Shown in pieces: positions 46,988 to 59,816 of a stretch of 64,000 nt of DNA (positions are counted from its first letter, which is position 1; each line of letters starts with the position of its first letter). The stretch is from Rhipidocladum racemiflorum (lineage: Eukaryota > Streptophyta > Magnoliopsida > Poales > Poaceae): assembly GCA_036346355.1 (NCBI GenBank), contig CM070588.1, positions 19,453,914-19,517,913 on the forward strand, read 5' to 3'. The notes under the pieces were generated by a model. The model did no database searches and was not told the origin of the DNA. It saw only the letters and a list, made by a program, of their open reading frames with translations. Made by a program: the position numbers and the translations under genes.

Positions 46988-49234
46988 TGTAATATCCCGG
47001 GTATTTCTATACTCAAATCACTGTACATTTGTACTCAAGCACTGTTTAATAATACACTGCTCTTATGTATTTCTGTATTTTGAGATGAGTATACTTGATT
47101 GGCATCAAAAAGAGCCCTACAACTTATTTAACTTCGCTCAAAATCAATTTCCCATTTGATCGCCGACAAGTGCTTTCGGCGATTGAATTCAGTTTTCGAG
47201 CTCTTGCAATAATATTTTAGTCTTTGATCCAAATACTCACTCCTCTGTCCTTTTGAAGTACAAATTGCCTAGTTTATCGAACTTAAAAATCTTAAAAAGG
47301 AGTTAAGGATCCATTTGATCGGAGCTCGTAAACTTTGATCGCGGTCATTAGACTACCCGACTAAATTAATTGCACTCTTATGAGTAATTGCAAATTGAGT
47401 TGGAAAGGTGTTAAATTGACCTAAAAACCTTCCTAAATATCTTAGAATCGATAAAAATCAACTTTGGATGTTTAATTCTTCAAGATTTGTCACTTGACCA
47501 TAATGCCCCTTGTAAGTGCATAGTGTCTTTATACCCTTTTATTGCCTCCTTGCCCCCAAAACCAACAGCCACTCCATTGCTCACCTCCCTCACGTGCTAA
47601 GCAAAGAAGGAGAAGGAGAAAGAGAGGAAGAAGAAGGCAAGGAGCACCCAAATCCGGAGTTTGAGGGCGAATCGACCGACGAAACTTGATCCGGAGGCGG
47701 GAATCGACACCACCATCGCGTTCCCACCTTCTGAACCCTCTCAAGTGAGTATTCCAACATCTCCCATGGATGTTTCCTTGAGCTTGCATGGGGTTTTTGA
47801 GTTCTAGGTTGATTTCTAAACTCCCGGGACTTCCCTCTAGCCATTGCTACGACTATCCCCATCGTAGCATCGCATTTCATCAAGTTCTTCTAAACCCTAG
47901 CCTAGGTCAAGTCTAGGTACCATGTGTTAGGAACATCGCATGGCAATTGTGCTTCGTAAACAAGACTCAGTCATCGTTAGGTCCATTTAACTCTACTATC
48001 GACCTAGCATTTGACCACCTTCGAAATCTAGCAACCTAATGCTAGGTTTTCGATTTGTCGGAGTTCTAGTGGAGCAAAGCATGGATAGTAATTTTTGTGG
48101 GCACTTCGTAGCTAGAGCCGCTATCGGAAGAATCGAATTCAATTACGATAAGCGGATTTTATTTTATTTAATTAGGTGTTAAGTGTTTTCACAAAATACT
48201 AGAGTCCGTAGCTTGAATCGACGATTCTATTAGCTCTTCGATAGCCGTAGTCGCGATCGGAAGAGTCGAATTCAATTTGTCGCATCCTACACAAAGTTGT
48301 CACTCTAGGTCACTCTATTTGCGAAAAATCCTAGAGGTCCGATGACCGAATGGATAGCCCCTATAGCTTTCTAGCTAGTAGAAACCCGATAAAAATACGG
48401 AGTTTAGTTTTGACCATTTTGCAGCATATTTTGCTGCTCTAGGTCTCAATTGGTTGAATAAAATCCTAGAGCTCCTGAGCACGAATCGACTTCACCATTA
48501 GTCTTCTTAGAGGCTAAAATAAAGGTGGCTAAAAATGCTAGATTTGCATTTTAGCACTTCGCATTTTATTTTAATAATTAGAGGGCCCAAAGCCGTTCTT
48601 GGCTTTTCGCTTGATTCGCCTCGTTTAAGGTCCCTAAGGTTGAAAGCATGCTTCACGTGTGCTTTAGATCCCATTTTGGCCCTTTTCCGACTTTTGTCGC
48701 ATTTCGGGTAAATACTGGAGTTGCAGCGGACGCTTGATCAAAAGTCCGAGTAGGTTAAGTCAATTTTGGCGGTGATTGGCTCACGATAAGTCATTATTAC
48801 CTCCAAGTGTCTAGCTCCGGGTCGAGCGAAGTTTCACGACATTCTTGATCAAAAGCGACCTTTTGACGGTTTTGATCGCTTTTGGTCGTTAACGGTCGCT
48901 TTGATCGTTTTGGCCGCTTTTGCGGTCGATGCAAATTGCTAATCTACCGGCGTTTTAGTTAGGTGTTGAGTGTTCGAACCCGTATCGGGAACCCACACGC
49001 GGATTCGATCGCGTTTGGACTCAATACGGACTCAAAACGGTTTTGTCGGAAATTACTCCGCGGTTTTTCATTTTGATTCAATTTTGGTCAATTTCATTAG
49101 GAATTGCTTTGCAACCGATCCAACTAAGTCCTAAATATCTTGCTTTAGCTTGTTGCGTTGTCGGAAACCTGTTTTGCGCAAAAATCCGCAAAATTGGCCG
49201 TTTAACGGATTTCCGACAAAACGATCGTGTGGGA
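46988..49234 (+). repeat. Partial 5' or solo LTR of element F
   Basis: TGTAATATCCCGGG starts at 46988, inside B's ORF0; the five bases before it, ATCAT, would be the target duplication. No gene is present. A TATA-like TTTATACC at 47528-47535 and a purine-rich stretch (47605-47640) could mark promoter and leader. The right end is cut by the Tat LTR at 49235, so the F terminus and internal part are not visible. This could also be another kind of LTR-like repeat. Confidence 0.55.
48845..48930. repeat. GATCG/GGTCG-rich short repeat block in F
   Basis: Variants of TTTGATCGCTTTTGGTCG recur about four times in 85 bases, with AAAAGCGACC giving partial inverted copies. Confidence 0.5.
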
Positions 49235-49807
49235 TGTCAGAGACAGGGGTCCCGCAAGAGGGGCCTACACCCGACTGGGCCTGACAGGCGGAATAGAAAG
49301 CCCAAAGCCCAGAAGCACCACGACGGGCCCAGGGGAGACCTTCGACTTGCTCCCCAAGACAACTCCTGATCCTTCAAGGAAGCTTGCGCCCGCCCCTAAC
49401 AACCCGCCAGAACGAAGCATGCGATCGACACCGCGGAACTCGCGGATGCCGGAACGACAAGGCGGCAGCGTGGGTCGGAGAAAGCATAACCACCTCTCCG
49501 GGGCGTAGAGCGTGAAGGCGGATAAGGACAAGGGACAGTCGTCAGTGCCACCATGTTCAGGGCCCGGTGGCGCCCATCTATCATGTATTCTTCCCCCAGT
49601 ATATAAGGGGAGGAGGGAGAAACAAGAAAAAGAAGAGGACACACACGATATATCCAAGAACACAGGACTAGGGTATTATCTCCTCCGAGAGAGCCCGAAC
49701 CTGTCTAAAACAGATTGCCCCCGCATCCTGTGTTACCATCAAGCTCAGATCCCGCACAAATCCCCTAGAATCACAAATCTTATTGCCGGCGAAACAGATC
49801 GTCGACA
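49235..49807 (+). repeat. 5' LTR of the Tat-like element
   Basis: TGTCAGAGACAGG to CGTCGACA, 573 bases, ending two bases before the primer site. The start is inferred from TG...CA ends and the change in composition from the AT-rich F sequence. Confidence 0.65.
49600..49606 (+). promoter_or_regulatory. TATA box of Tat LTR
   Basis: TATATAA, followed by GGGGAGGAGG, lies about 200 bases before the LTR end. This is a normal position for an LTR promoter. Confidence 0.65.
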
Positions 49808-49809
49808 GT

Positions 49810-49826
49810 TGGCGCGCCAGGTAGGG
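49810..49826 (+). other. Primer-binding site of the Tat-like element
   Basis: TGGCGCGCCAGGTAGGG directly follows the LTR. It differs from the initiator-Met site of all other elements here and is of the kind seen in grass Tat elements. I cannot name the tRNA with certainty. Confidence 0.8.
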
Positions 49827-50046
49827 GGCTTGTGTCAAGATCTTCGTCAAGCTTGATGGCTGCGACGAGCGAAGTCTCCACAGTCTTCTTCCCGGGCCAG
49901 GTCTTCCGCTTTGAGCTTGACCTTCATCTCCAACGACCTCGGAAGCCTTTCTCTCTCTAAGGGAACCGCGCTACAGCGCGGTGAGGTTTCCGGCGATCCA
50001 TCGTCACGACTTCCGCGCCGATCAGAAGGTCCCCCTGTCTCGTACC
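49827..50046 (+). other. Tat leader, left part; no gene
   Basis: GC-rich, with GCGCTACAGCGCGG-type short inverted pieces. It ends in GTACC (50042-50046), the target duplicated by element G. It continues at 62648. Confidence 0.7.
50042..50046. repeat. Target-site duplication GTACC, left copy
   Basis: Directly precedes TGTAACACCCC of element G. The second copy is at 62643-62647. Confidence 0.92.
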
Positions 50047-50662
50047 TGTAACACCCCAAAATTTTGCTTTTCTTAAATTCATGTGTGATTTGGCACTTTG
50101 GTGAATTTTTGGAATTTTCTGGAATTTATTTGGATTTATTTGGAATTTATTTGAATTTATTCCATTTTGAAATAATTAAAGAATTTAATTTTGCAAATAA
50201 AATTTTGTTGGAAATATTTTATTTGAGTCCAAAATGATCCAAAGTATTTTCCGAATTTTTTCTCGAATTTTTCTCGAGTCTTTTGCTATTTTTAATGAAT
50301 TAAATGAATTATTGGAAATTATTTTAAATATTAAATCGCTGGAAAATCAACTCGGTCTAGTATCGTTTCATCCGATCGAAGTCGAACCCGAGTCGGACTC
50401 GAGTCCGACCCGAGCCACGTGACTCGATCAAACCAGCTCAAAATTCCTAATCGATCCCAACGTTGGATCAAGATCCAACGGCCGAGATCCGCCTGCACGG
50501 TTCGAGCCGTGATCCGGCCCGGATCCGATCGCGCCACGCGATCGTGGCCGCTGATCGTGCACGTGGATCGGCCAGGCGTTGCCGTCTCGCCGAGTCCGAA
50601 GCCGGACTCGCCGCCGCGCCCGCCGTGTAAATTAGGTTTCCGCCTTTGCACGACGCCGAGGC

Positions 50663-50670
50663 TATTTAAA
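50663..50670 (+). promoter_or_regulatory. TATA-like box of G 5' LTR
   Basis: TATTTAAA in GAGGCTATTTAAAGCCC. Shared with the A 5' LTR and the G 3' LTR. Confidence 0.6.
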
Positions 50671-53099
50671 GCCCTGGTCACGCCCGAGGTTGCCCTCATC
50701 CTTGCGCACTCCGTTCCCCCGAGCCATCTCGCCTGAGCCGTCGCTGTTTGCCCGTGCGAGCTCGCCGTAGTTGAGCGCCACTCCGCCGCGGTTTTTGCCC
50801 CGTCTCGCCGCCGTCCGTTGTCATCCGCCGAGAAGGAGCCCAGATCCGGAGTCCCCGCTTCGAGACGCACCCGAAGAGGCCACCCACTTCGCCGGAACGA
50901 CCCCGGAGCGCCGTCGGGCTCGTCGTCGTCTCCGTCTCCGGTGGCTGCAGCTCCGCCGCGTCGCCATCGCCCTCGCGAACTCTGTGCGCCGTCCGATCTT
51001 GATCGTGCGGTTGAGGTGAGTTCACGTGTTCCAAACCCGATTAGATACGGTTCACAATCGCCACGTGCCGTAGTAGTGATTTTTATAGGATTAGATCTGG
51101 ACCGTCCGATCTAGATCGAACGGCCCACGATCATCGAGTAGATTCAACGTGTTAACCCTGGATCTAATCGCGGCCGTTGAATTTCAAATCAACGGTCGAG
51201 ATTGCGCCACGTGTCGGGAAGTTGGACCGACGCGGTCAGCTGGCCCACGCTGGCAGCAGCGTGCGTGTGACGCCGACACGCCGGCCCGCGTGTCGAGGGC
51301 CGCGTATGTCGGTTGACCCGGCCAGCGACCGACGCGTCACCCATGACGTTATCCGAGTGGTCCCACCGGATAGCCTCACGTGGAGTCGTGGACCGGGTCC
51401 ACTGTAGACCGAGCCGAGCGTGGACCGAGTCCATGGACTGGTGGCGTCGCCACCAACCAATCGAGAGGTTGCCACGTGTCCATGCCGACGCAATAATTAA
51501 TTTAGAAAAAAGAAATGATTTATTAATTCAAATATTGATTCAAATTTAGATTCAAACTTCAAACGCTTATAACTTTTGCGTTTCAACTCCGATTTGAGTG
51601 ATTCAAATTTCTAAATTTGTATAAAATTGAGATCTACCTAAATATGAATTTTATTTAATTTTTGGACTAAAGTTTTTCTCTGCAAAATTATTTAATTGAT
51701 TATTTAAACTTTAAATAATCATAACTTTTGCGTCTTAACTCCAAATTTGACGATTCCAGTTTCTAAAAATCCATAAAATTATGTTCTTTCTGTTTATGGA
51801 TTTTATTTGGATGTTTGGATACTTTTTGCCTATTGTTTATTTGTGTATTTGCTATTTGCACGCTTTACGAGTAGACGTTGAAGTGCCGGAAGGATTCGAA
51901 GGAGAAGTGTTGACTCAGGATCCAACTCAAGACCAAGAACAAGTACTTTTTGAAGGCAAGTTGTGCTTTGACCATGTTGATCCCATTTCGAAATCTATTT
52001 TGATTTAAATTATTGCATGCTAGTTCAAATAGAAAAATACTTTATTTAAACATGGGGGATTAGATAAATACCAATTTGCTGTATGACACCTTGATTACTT
52101 AAGTATGTGCCATGACCCTTTGTCACCCTAGTTGTGGATTACTAGTTGGACATTATTAGATTGCCAACATGGGTTTTAGACCGTTGTAGTATACTGCTTA
52201 GACCTGCTACGTGCTCATAACATGATTTTGGATAATCAAATGTTAATATTGACTTAATGATATATTGAACCTGTTTTGGAAAAGTATCATGTGATGTTGA
52301 TGGCACGTGGTGCATGGTAATCAACTGGGGTTTGATAAACAGTTTTCGACCGGGGCATGTGGCAAAGAGTAATCAGGTGGGCCAGTTGTGGCATTGGGAG
52401 TGATGTTTTGGTTCTTCGGGTAGTCTTGCCCTGGTCACCCTAAGGACTTAACCTTGCAAGCCTTTGAACTGGGTCTAACGTGCAACCACATGTCTGTAAT
52501 GGGGCGGACCTAGTTGACTAAGTTGCTAATAACGCACTGTGGGACCTCGTGAGGTCAACTACACCCTTTGTGTAAGTTGTACGGGGAGCGTCGGGCTGAG
52601 GCAGTACCCATCTAACGGTTGATTGGCCTAGACTTCGCCTTAGCGAAGGGAAGGGTTAGTGCGCAATAGCAGGGAGGACCACTTGTATTGTTAGAGGTTT
52701 CCGAAAGACTTTGTTATGGGGAACTCGCCATTGTGGTGTTTGATCAGTATCTTGTGGGTAAAGTGCATAACCTCTGCAGAGTATAGAATCTATTCGAATA
52801 GCCGTGTCCGCGGTATTGGACATCGCTCGAATTACAATAAGGGTTAGATTTTCTCAAAAATAACTTGGATTTGGAAAGTTGGGTTGGTTTAATAATGAAG
52901 ATGATGGAAATGTGGTTTAGGATGGGGAAAATGTTTATTAAACTTCTTGAAAAGTTAGTTATGCTTTACTTATTTCTACTGCTTTCGAATCTACTTATAT
53001 TATTTGTCAAATGCTGTTTACTGCAAATATACCTTGAGCTATTCCTTTGTACCAAGCCATGCATATAGTATATTAGCTTGCATTCTGTGCATGACTTGC

Positions 53100-53116
53100 T
53101 GAGTACCAAGTACTCA
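53100..53116. other. Perfect inverted repeat TGAGTACCAAGTACTCA in G 5' LTR
   Basis: TGAGTAC or TGAGTACC arms; the centre differs in strand sense from A only because of orientation. It is followed by CCCTTGCCCC. Confidence 0.7.
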
Positions 53117-53490
53117 CCCTTGCCCCAACACAATATCAGTTGAAGAGGAGATCGCACTAGCCTTTGGAGGAGGAACTCCAAGAGGATCCGTCTACTTCGG
53201 AGGCGAGCCCAATCAGTTGCCGGTGGTATACTGGATGGCGCCGCGGTGTTATTTGATTTTCCGCTGCTATTATTTCTCTTTAATAAGTTTCGCCTTATGA
53301 GGCATACATTTGTAACTTGACCATAAGGTCAAGTAACCATTTAGTTATTTAAATAAAGTACTTTGATAATATCGAATGGTATGATTGTGATATTTACCGA
53401 TGTTCAGATTTGTGTGCACTAAGCTGCGTTCTGGACTAGTGCTGAATACACAGAGGGTCCGGATTTGCAAATTCGGGGTCCCGACAGAGG

Positions 53491-53503
53491 TGGTATCAGA
53501 GCC
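53491..53503 (+). other. Primer-binding site of G
   Basis: TGGTATCAGAGCC, exact for plant initiator tRNA-Met, four bases (GAGG) after the LTR. Confidence 0.95.
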
Positions 53504-53706
53504 AGGTTGACTGTAGGCTCAACCCTAGCTAGAATGGTCGTGGTGAGGATAAAACCTATTTTCTAAAACTAAAAATTTGTCAAGATAAGAAATGACATCT
53601 CGACTTATCCCCTTCTCTCTTTTCTTGTCTCTTGCTGAAATTTTTTCTCTTACCTTGTCACAATTAAAAAAATTCCGAGTTCTTACGTAAAGCACTCTTG
53701 TGACAG

Positions 53707-54422
53707 ATGGAGGAAGAGTTCAACTACGTTGATCTGGGAGTTGGTCACGCCGCGGAACTTTGGCATATGCTTCAGACTCTCGGAGATTTTGAGAAGCCCC
53801 AATACCAAGTGGAGGTGATCAGACAAGCGGGATTGATCAAGGCTTGTGACGTGAAGATTGAGGTACCTGTTAGGAAAAAGGGCCCAAGCAATCGCCCGAT
53901 ACACTGCACTGCCAGGAGATCTACAATGCAGATGGGTATCCAAGAAGTATCACGACGAGCAATGCGGCACATTACCCGTATCTACGCCAGAGAGTTGGAG
54001 AGTACGGTGTTCCGTTATCATCCGCGCAGCGATAACCTTCTTGACCCGAAGGCGATTCAGGATGAGGATGCCACGCGTTACACGATTGGCACGATTTGTC
54101 GCCGCCTCAGGAGGATGTACTAGATAATACAAGCAAGGAGCTGAGAAGGCCCGCAAGGAAATCACGGCAGAGAAGAACAGATGGCGGGAAGCTCAAGAGT
54201 ATGTGGCACACCTTCTGCGAAGGATTGACGAGTTGGAGATGACCTTGTACGGACTGCACTCGAGCCAAGATTTGAGCCACACGAGCCAGATCCGGAGGAG
54301 TCGATCTCGATGAGGACATCGCTTCTTCGACTACCGTAGAGGACACGATTCTTTGGACATGGCAATCGTTTACGCTTATGCCACAAAGACCCGCATTCAG
54401 GCCGTGGAGGTTTTCTCGATGA
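53707..54422 (+). pseudogene. ORF0 of element G (frameshifted)
   Basis: The first 120 codons are open and nearly identical to residues 1-120 of A's ORF0, with the same FNYVDL start and RRSTMQ, RAMRHITRIYARELES and VFRYHPRS blocks. A frameshift near 54075 and a stop at 54121 break the coiled-coil half, which is still recognisable at 54140-54250, and the tail ends at a TGA near 54420 matching A's stop. It lies about 200 bases after the primer site and 280 before gag. Confidence 0.8.
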
Positions 54423-54702
54423 GTGAGCATAGGTTCTATAGTGAGACTCCTTCGCCGAGTCGCGTCATAGAATAAAGAGTCACCATTTAGGCGTTAGACT
54501 CCAGAGTTAGTTCGATTTGGATTTGTTTTGTTTGCTGAGTGTGCAGTATGTGTTGCAAGGCCCTTAGGCATTGTAAGCAGCCATACCAAGTTATTAATAA
54601 TAAAGTTGGACCTTAAAGTTACACCTTTCGCCCCGAATAAGTTCCATATTACTTGTCTATTCTTGTTTCCCTCTCATCTCTAAACCTAGAGCAAATCGAC
54701 AG

Positions 54703-55840
54703 ATGGTGAACACCCGTGGAAACTTTGGAAGCAATGGGAGTGGTTCTCGCCCAGCAGAAAACCCCAATGAGGGAGCACCAGCACCGCCACTGGATATGCA
54801 GAATTTCGGAGCTTTTCTTGCTGCCCAGACTCAGTTGATGCATGCTATGATGCAACAAATGCAGCACGTCACCGCTCAAGCCACTGCTAATCAAGTTAAT
54901 CAGGGACCACGCCAGAATACAAGGTTGTCAGAGTTCATGAGAACTCACCCACCCACTTTCTCTGGGAATGCCAATCCATTGGAGGCCGACGATTGGTTAA
55001 GATCAATCGAGAGGAAGCTACACATAGCTCAATGCGTAGGAAATGAGAAGGTACTCTCGCTTCTCATCACCGGAAGGAACAATGCCGAATGGTGGGAGAA
55101 CTTCGTGCCACGCAAGAGAACCCTCAAGATATCACTTGGGAAGAGTTCACAATTGCATTCGACAAGCGATATCACGTGCCTGAAGGAATCATGGACCTTA
55201 AGAAGGAGGAGTTCAGAGCAGAAGCAAGGTAATCGACCGATGGCGACTACGAACAAGTTCACACCTAGCACGCTACGCACTGAGGATGTAGCGACGTATA
55301 AATCCAGACGATCTCGCTTTATGAAGGGACTTAACTCAGATTGCAAGTAGGATTGATCACCCACACCTTTCCGGATTTCCAAGAGTTGGTGAATAAGGCG
55401 CTTATTCTTGAGGACAAGCGCAAGGAACTGGATGAGAACAGGAAGCGCAGGATGCAACAAAGAAGGATCACGCCAGGAACGCATAGCACTGCTGAGAGTT
55501 GCACCAAATCAATTCTTCAGATTCCAACCACGTAATGCAACAAGGACACCACCCCCAAGACCAAGACTCTGCCAATCGAACTACCAGACCCCACTTCGCT
55601 AGAAACGCTACTCGAGCGATCGGCGAAAGAACAGTGAGACGCCGCTACAATCGCAACGCAGCCGAGACACTTTGCCAACAGCTTGTCCAAGAAGACAGCA
55701 GGAGTGACCCCAGTTCGCTTCAATCTAGGAATCACCCAGCTAGGGCGCCAAAGACCAGGAGCCACACCCTGCATCGTGGTGAGAGGCCGAGTCAACCATG
55801 TCACCGCGAGGTGCACTGCACGCGAATGCGACGACGTAAA
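54703..55840 (+). pseudogene. gag: gag of element G
   Basis: Starts MVNTRG at 54703. The first 130 codons are open (DMQNFGAFLAAQTQLMHAMM, EFMRTHPPTFSG, ADDWLRSIERKLH), then frameshifts near 55090 and 55330 break the gag domain. The zinc-knuckle region near 55635-55680 has both first cysteines read as Arg (TGC to CGC) and is then shifted, so no CCHC can form. The gag-pol boundary is approximate. Confidence 0.8.
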
Positions 55841-58800
55841 TCTTGGGTAAGTTACTTGTTAACTTTCGATGCACACGCATGCTTGATTTGTTTGACTCGA
55901 GCTTCAGATTCGCTTGTTTCGCAAGGCTTTGCTACTAGAAATGATTTGAGGATTGCAAGACTTAAGTGCATGCTTTTAGTTCAAACCCTGGTTCCGAACT
56001 CCGAGCGAAAGTAGGATGTTCCGGGTGAGAATACTAATAGATGGAATAGAGTTCCTAGCAAACCTTAAAATTTTGGAGACCTGCACCTTGGACGTCATAT
56101 TGGGAATGGATTGGTTATCCAAGCACAAGGCCGTATTGGATTGTGGACGAAGGACTATCTCAGTTGAGAGCCCGTGTGGGAAGAAAGTGGAATTTCAAGC
56201 CACCGCAGTTAGAGATGGACAGTTGATGGTAAACAGTACCAAGGCAATCAGCATAGATGATGTCTCAGTAGTGAATGAGTACCCAGATGTTTTTCCTGAA
56301 GATCTACCTGGTATGCCGCCAGACAGGGACATAGAGTTTGTGATAGAGCTTGTACCTGGTACAGCACCGATAGCAAAGAGACCCTATCGGATGTCCACCG
56401 AGGAGTTGGTAGAAATGAAGAAACAGCTAGAAGAGTTAATGGAGAAAGGATTTATCAGACCAGGGTTAAATCGCCGTGGGGAGCATCAGTTTTGTTTGTC
56501 AAGAAGAAGGACGGGAGTTTCGGGATGTGCATTGACTACCGTGCACTCAATGAAGTCACCGTGAAGAATAAGTATCCGCTACCCGAGGATTGATGATTTG
56601 TTTGATCACCCGGGAGGAGCCGGAGTTTTCTCCAAAATTGATCTGAGGTCGGGATACCATCGATTGAAGATCCGATCGTAAGATATTCAAGACTGCATTC
56701 TCGTCAAGATATGGACATTACGAGTTCTGATTATGTCCTTTGGGTATCGATTTAATGCGCCACTTATTTCATGAATATGATGAATAAGGTGTTCATGGAA
56801 TATTTGGACAAGTTTGTCGTCATGTTCATAGATGATATCCTAATCTACTCGAAGACAGAGAGTGAACATGCCGAACACTTAAGGCGAGTTTTGGAAAAGC
56901 TGAGGGAACAGCAACTTTTTGCCAAGTTCAGCAAGTGTGAGTTTTGGAAGGACAAGGTGGAGTTTCTTAGACATGTAATGACCGCAGAAGGAGTCACCGT
57001 AGATCCAAGCAAAGTAGAAGCTGTGTTACATTGGGAGCAACAAGATCGTGACCCCATTCGAGTTTCCTTGGAATGGCAGGATACTACCGCCGTTTCATCG
57101 AAGGCTTCTCGACAATTGCGAAACCTCTTACGCAACTGCTGAAGAAGGAAAAGAAGTTTGCATGGACGCCAGAATGTGAGAAAGGATTTCAGGAGCTGAA
57201 GAAGCGATTGACATCAGCACCGGTGTTAGTTCTACCGGATGTTGCTCAAAGCTTCGATATTTATTGTGACGCATCGCGCCAAGGACTTGGATGTGTGCTG
57301 ATGCAGGATGGAAAGGTCGTCGCTTATGCATCAAGGCAGTTGAGGCCGCATGAGGAAAATTATCCGACACATGACTTAGAGTTAGCTGCCGTAGTGCATG
57401 CTTTGAAGATATGGCGTCACTATCTGATTGGAAACAGGTGTGAAGTGTATACGGATCATAAGAGCCTTAAGTACATATTCACCCAGTCGGATCTGAATAT
57501 GAGGCAAAGGAGATGGTTAGAGTTAATCAAGGACTACAATGTTGGAATCCATTACCATCCCGGGAAGGCCAACGTAGTAGCCGATGCCCTGAGTCGGAAA
57601 AGCCATACCGTGAGTACGTTGCTAGCCACAAGTCAGGATGAGTTATGTGAGGATTTTCAGAAAATGAAGATTGAGGTAGTACCTAGCGGATTCTTGGCCG
57701 CATTAGAAGTAAAGCCTACCCTAGAGGATCAGATCCGAGAAGGACAGAAGGATGATGACAAGATCCGCAGGATTAAGTCCATCAAGGAGGAAGGCAAGGC
57801 AGAGGACTTCAAGTTGGATGAGCAAGGCACGTTGTGGATGAAGGATCGCATTTGTGTGCCTAACAATATGGAGTTAAAGCAAATGATTCTTGAAGAAGCG
57901 CATGACTCCAAGTTCTCAATTCATCCTGGATGCTCCTAGATGTATCATGTTCTGAAGGAGAGATTCTGGTGGCCGAGTATGAAACGTGAAGTTGCCGAGC
58001 ATGTTGCATTGTGCGACGTATGCCAGAGAGTCAAGGCAATTCATCAGAGACCTGCAGGATTGCTACCAATTGAAAATACCCGAGTGGAAGTGGGAGGAAA
58101 TCGGAATGGATTTCATTACCGGTTTGTCGAAGACTCAAGGAGGTTATGACTCCATATGGGTTATAGTGGATCGCTTGACTAAAGTAGCCCATTTTATCCC
58201 CGTGAAGACCACTTACTCGGGAGATAAATTAGCGTAATTGTACATAATCAGGATTGTCTGCTTGCACGGAGTGCCAAAGAGGATTGTATCAGACAGGTAC
58301 CCAATTTACCTCAAGGTTCCGGAATAAGTTGCATGAAGCCATGGGAACCCGCTTGAACTTCAAGATGTACCTTATCATCCACAGACGGATGGACAGGCCG
58401 AAAGAGTCAACCGCATTCTGGAGGATATGTTGAGAGCTTGTGTATTAGCTTATGCTACCTCTTGGGATAAGAGTTTACCGTATGCCGAGTTCGATTACAA
58501 CAATAGTTATCAAAGCTAGTTTCTGAGATGTCACCTTTTGAGGCCTTTGTATGGTCGACCACTGCCTGACGCCATTGAATTGGAATGAGACCGCGAGCGC
58601 CGTGTCTTTGGGCCTGATATTCTTCAAGAGGTGAAGAGCAGATCGCCATGATTAGGGAAAGGTTGAAGATAGCCCAATCTCGGCAGAAGAGTTATGCTGA
58701 CAACCGTCGCGAGATTTGAGTTTTGAACCGTAAGACTTTGTATACCTCGAGTTACGCCTCTCGTGGAGTTAAGAGGTTCCATGCCAAAGGGAAACTTGCA

Positions 58801-59144
58801 CCCGTTATGTTGGACCATTTAAGATTTTGAGTCGCAGAGGCGGTTGCTTACCACCGGAGTTGCCACGATAAGTTGGCGAGGAGTGCATGATGTATTCCAT
58901 GTGTCCCGATTGAAGAAGTGTCTTGAGTTCCTGAGAGCAGACACCGCTTAGAGTCAATTGAGTTGCAAGAGGATTTGACTTATAAGGAACATCCCGTGAG
59001 GATTCTAGACACAATGGATCGAGAGACCGTAAATAAGTCAACCCGCTTCTGAGAGTTCAGTGGAGCAACCATGAAGAAAGCGAAGCGACTTGGGAGCCTT
59101 GAAGAGGATTTGAAGAAAGAGTTTCCAAACCTATTCCTTTAGTA
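55841..59144 (+). pseudogene. pol: pol of element G
   Basis: The protease active-site block is disrupted near 55885-55915, but ILGMDW is present in the 56016-56564 frame. RT is broken near 56460-56770 and resumes with FIDD at 56825-56836. RNase H is well preserved in 57073-57939 (CDAS, THDLELA, TDHKSLKY, DALSRKS). Integrase starts near 57880 with a stop at 57938 and shifts frame repeatedly (MDFITGL near 58110). The region after 58240 is full of small indels, though TERVNRILEDM-like and chromodomain-like pieces are visible. Order and sequence match element A. Confidence 0.85.
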
Positions 59145-59173
59145 AGCCCTGAATCTCGGGAACGAGATTCTAT

Positions 59174-59186
59174 TAAGGGGGGGAGG
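59174..59186 (+). other. Polypurine tract of G
   Basis: TAAGGGGGGGAGG, two bases before the 3' LTR. Confidence 0.9.
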
Positions 59187-59808
59187 TTTGTAACACCCCA
59201 AAATTTTGCTTTTCTTAAATTCATGTGTGATTTGGCACTTTGGTGAATTTTTGGAATTTTCTGGAATTTATTTGGATTTATTTGGAATTTATTTGAATTT
59301 ATTCCATTTTGAAATAATTAAAGAATTTAATTTTGCAAATAAAATTTTGTTGGAAATATTTTATTTGAGTCCAAAATGATCCAAAGTATTTTCCAGAATT
59401 TTTCTGGAATTTTTCTGAGTCTTTTGCTATTTTTAATGAATTAAATGAATTATTGGAAATTATTTTAAATATTAAATCGCTGGAAAATCAACTCGGGTCT
59501 AGTACTGTTCATTCGACCGAAGTCGAACCTCGAGCCGACTCGAAGTCCGACCGAGCCACGTGACTCGATCAAACCAGCTCAAAACCCTAATCGATCCCAA
59601 CCGCTGGATCAAGATCCAACGGTGAGATCCGCCTGCACGGCTCGAGCCGTATCCGCCCAGATCCGATCGCGCGCCCACGCGATCGTGGGTCGTTGATCGT
59701 GCCACGTGGACGGCCGCGTGGCCGTCGTTTCGCCGAAGTCCGAGCCGACTCCGCCACGCGCCCGGGCCGCGTGTAGAATTAGGTTTTCGCTCGCACGAAC
59801 GCCGAGGC

Positions 59809-59816
59809 TATTTAAA
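59809..59816 (+). promoter_or_regulatory. TATA-like box of G 3' LTR
   Basis: TATTTAAA in the same context as 50663-50670. From this LTR it could drive transcription outward into Tat. Confidence 0.55.

Larger units (their letters stand above)
50047..53486 (+). repeat. 5' LTR of G
   Basis: TGTAACACCCC to GGTCCCGACA. AT-rich start (50047-50340), GC-rich promoter section (50380-51500), then AT-rich remainder. Frames in the GC-rich part on both strands lie in the promoter and leader zone and have no recognisable product. Confidence 0.95.

Noticed and set aside
49265..49663. 132-codon minus-strand frame
   Set aside because: It is antisense to the Tat LTR and spans its TATA box; no recognisable protein.
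50331..51493. Long GC-rich frames on both strands of the G LTR
   Set aside because: GC-rich composition gives open frames by chance; the sister LTR breaks them.
53491..53503. Possible tRNA gene
   Set aside because: The match is only the short primer site complementary to the tRNA 3' end; no cloverleaf is present.
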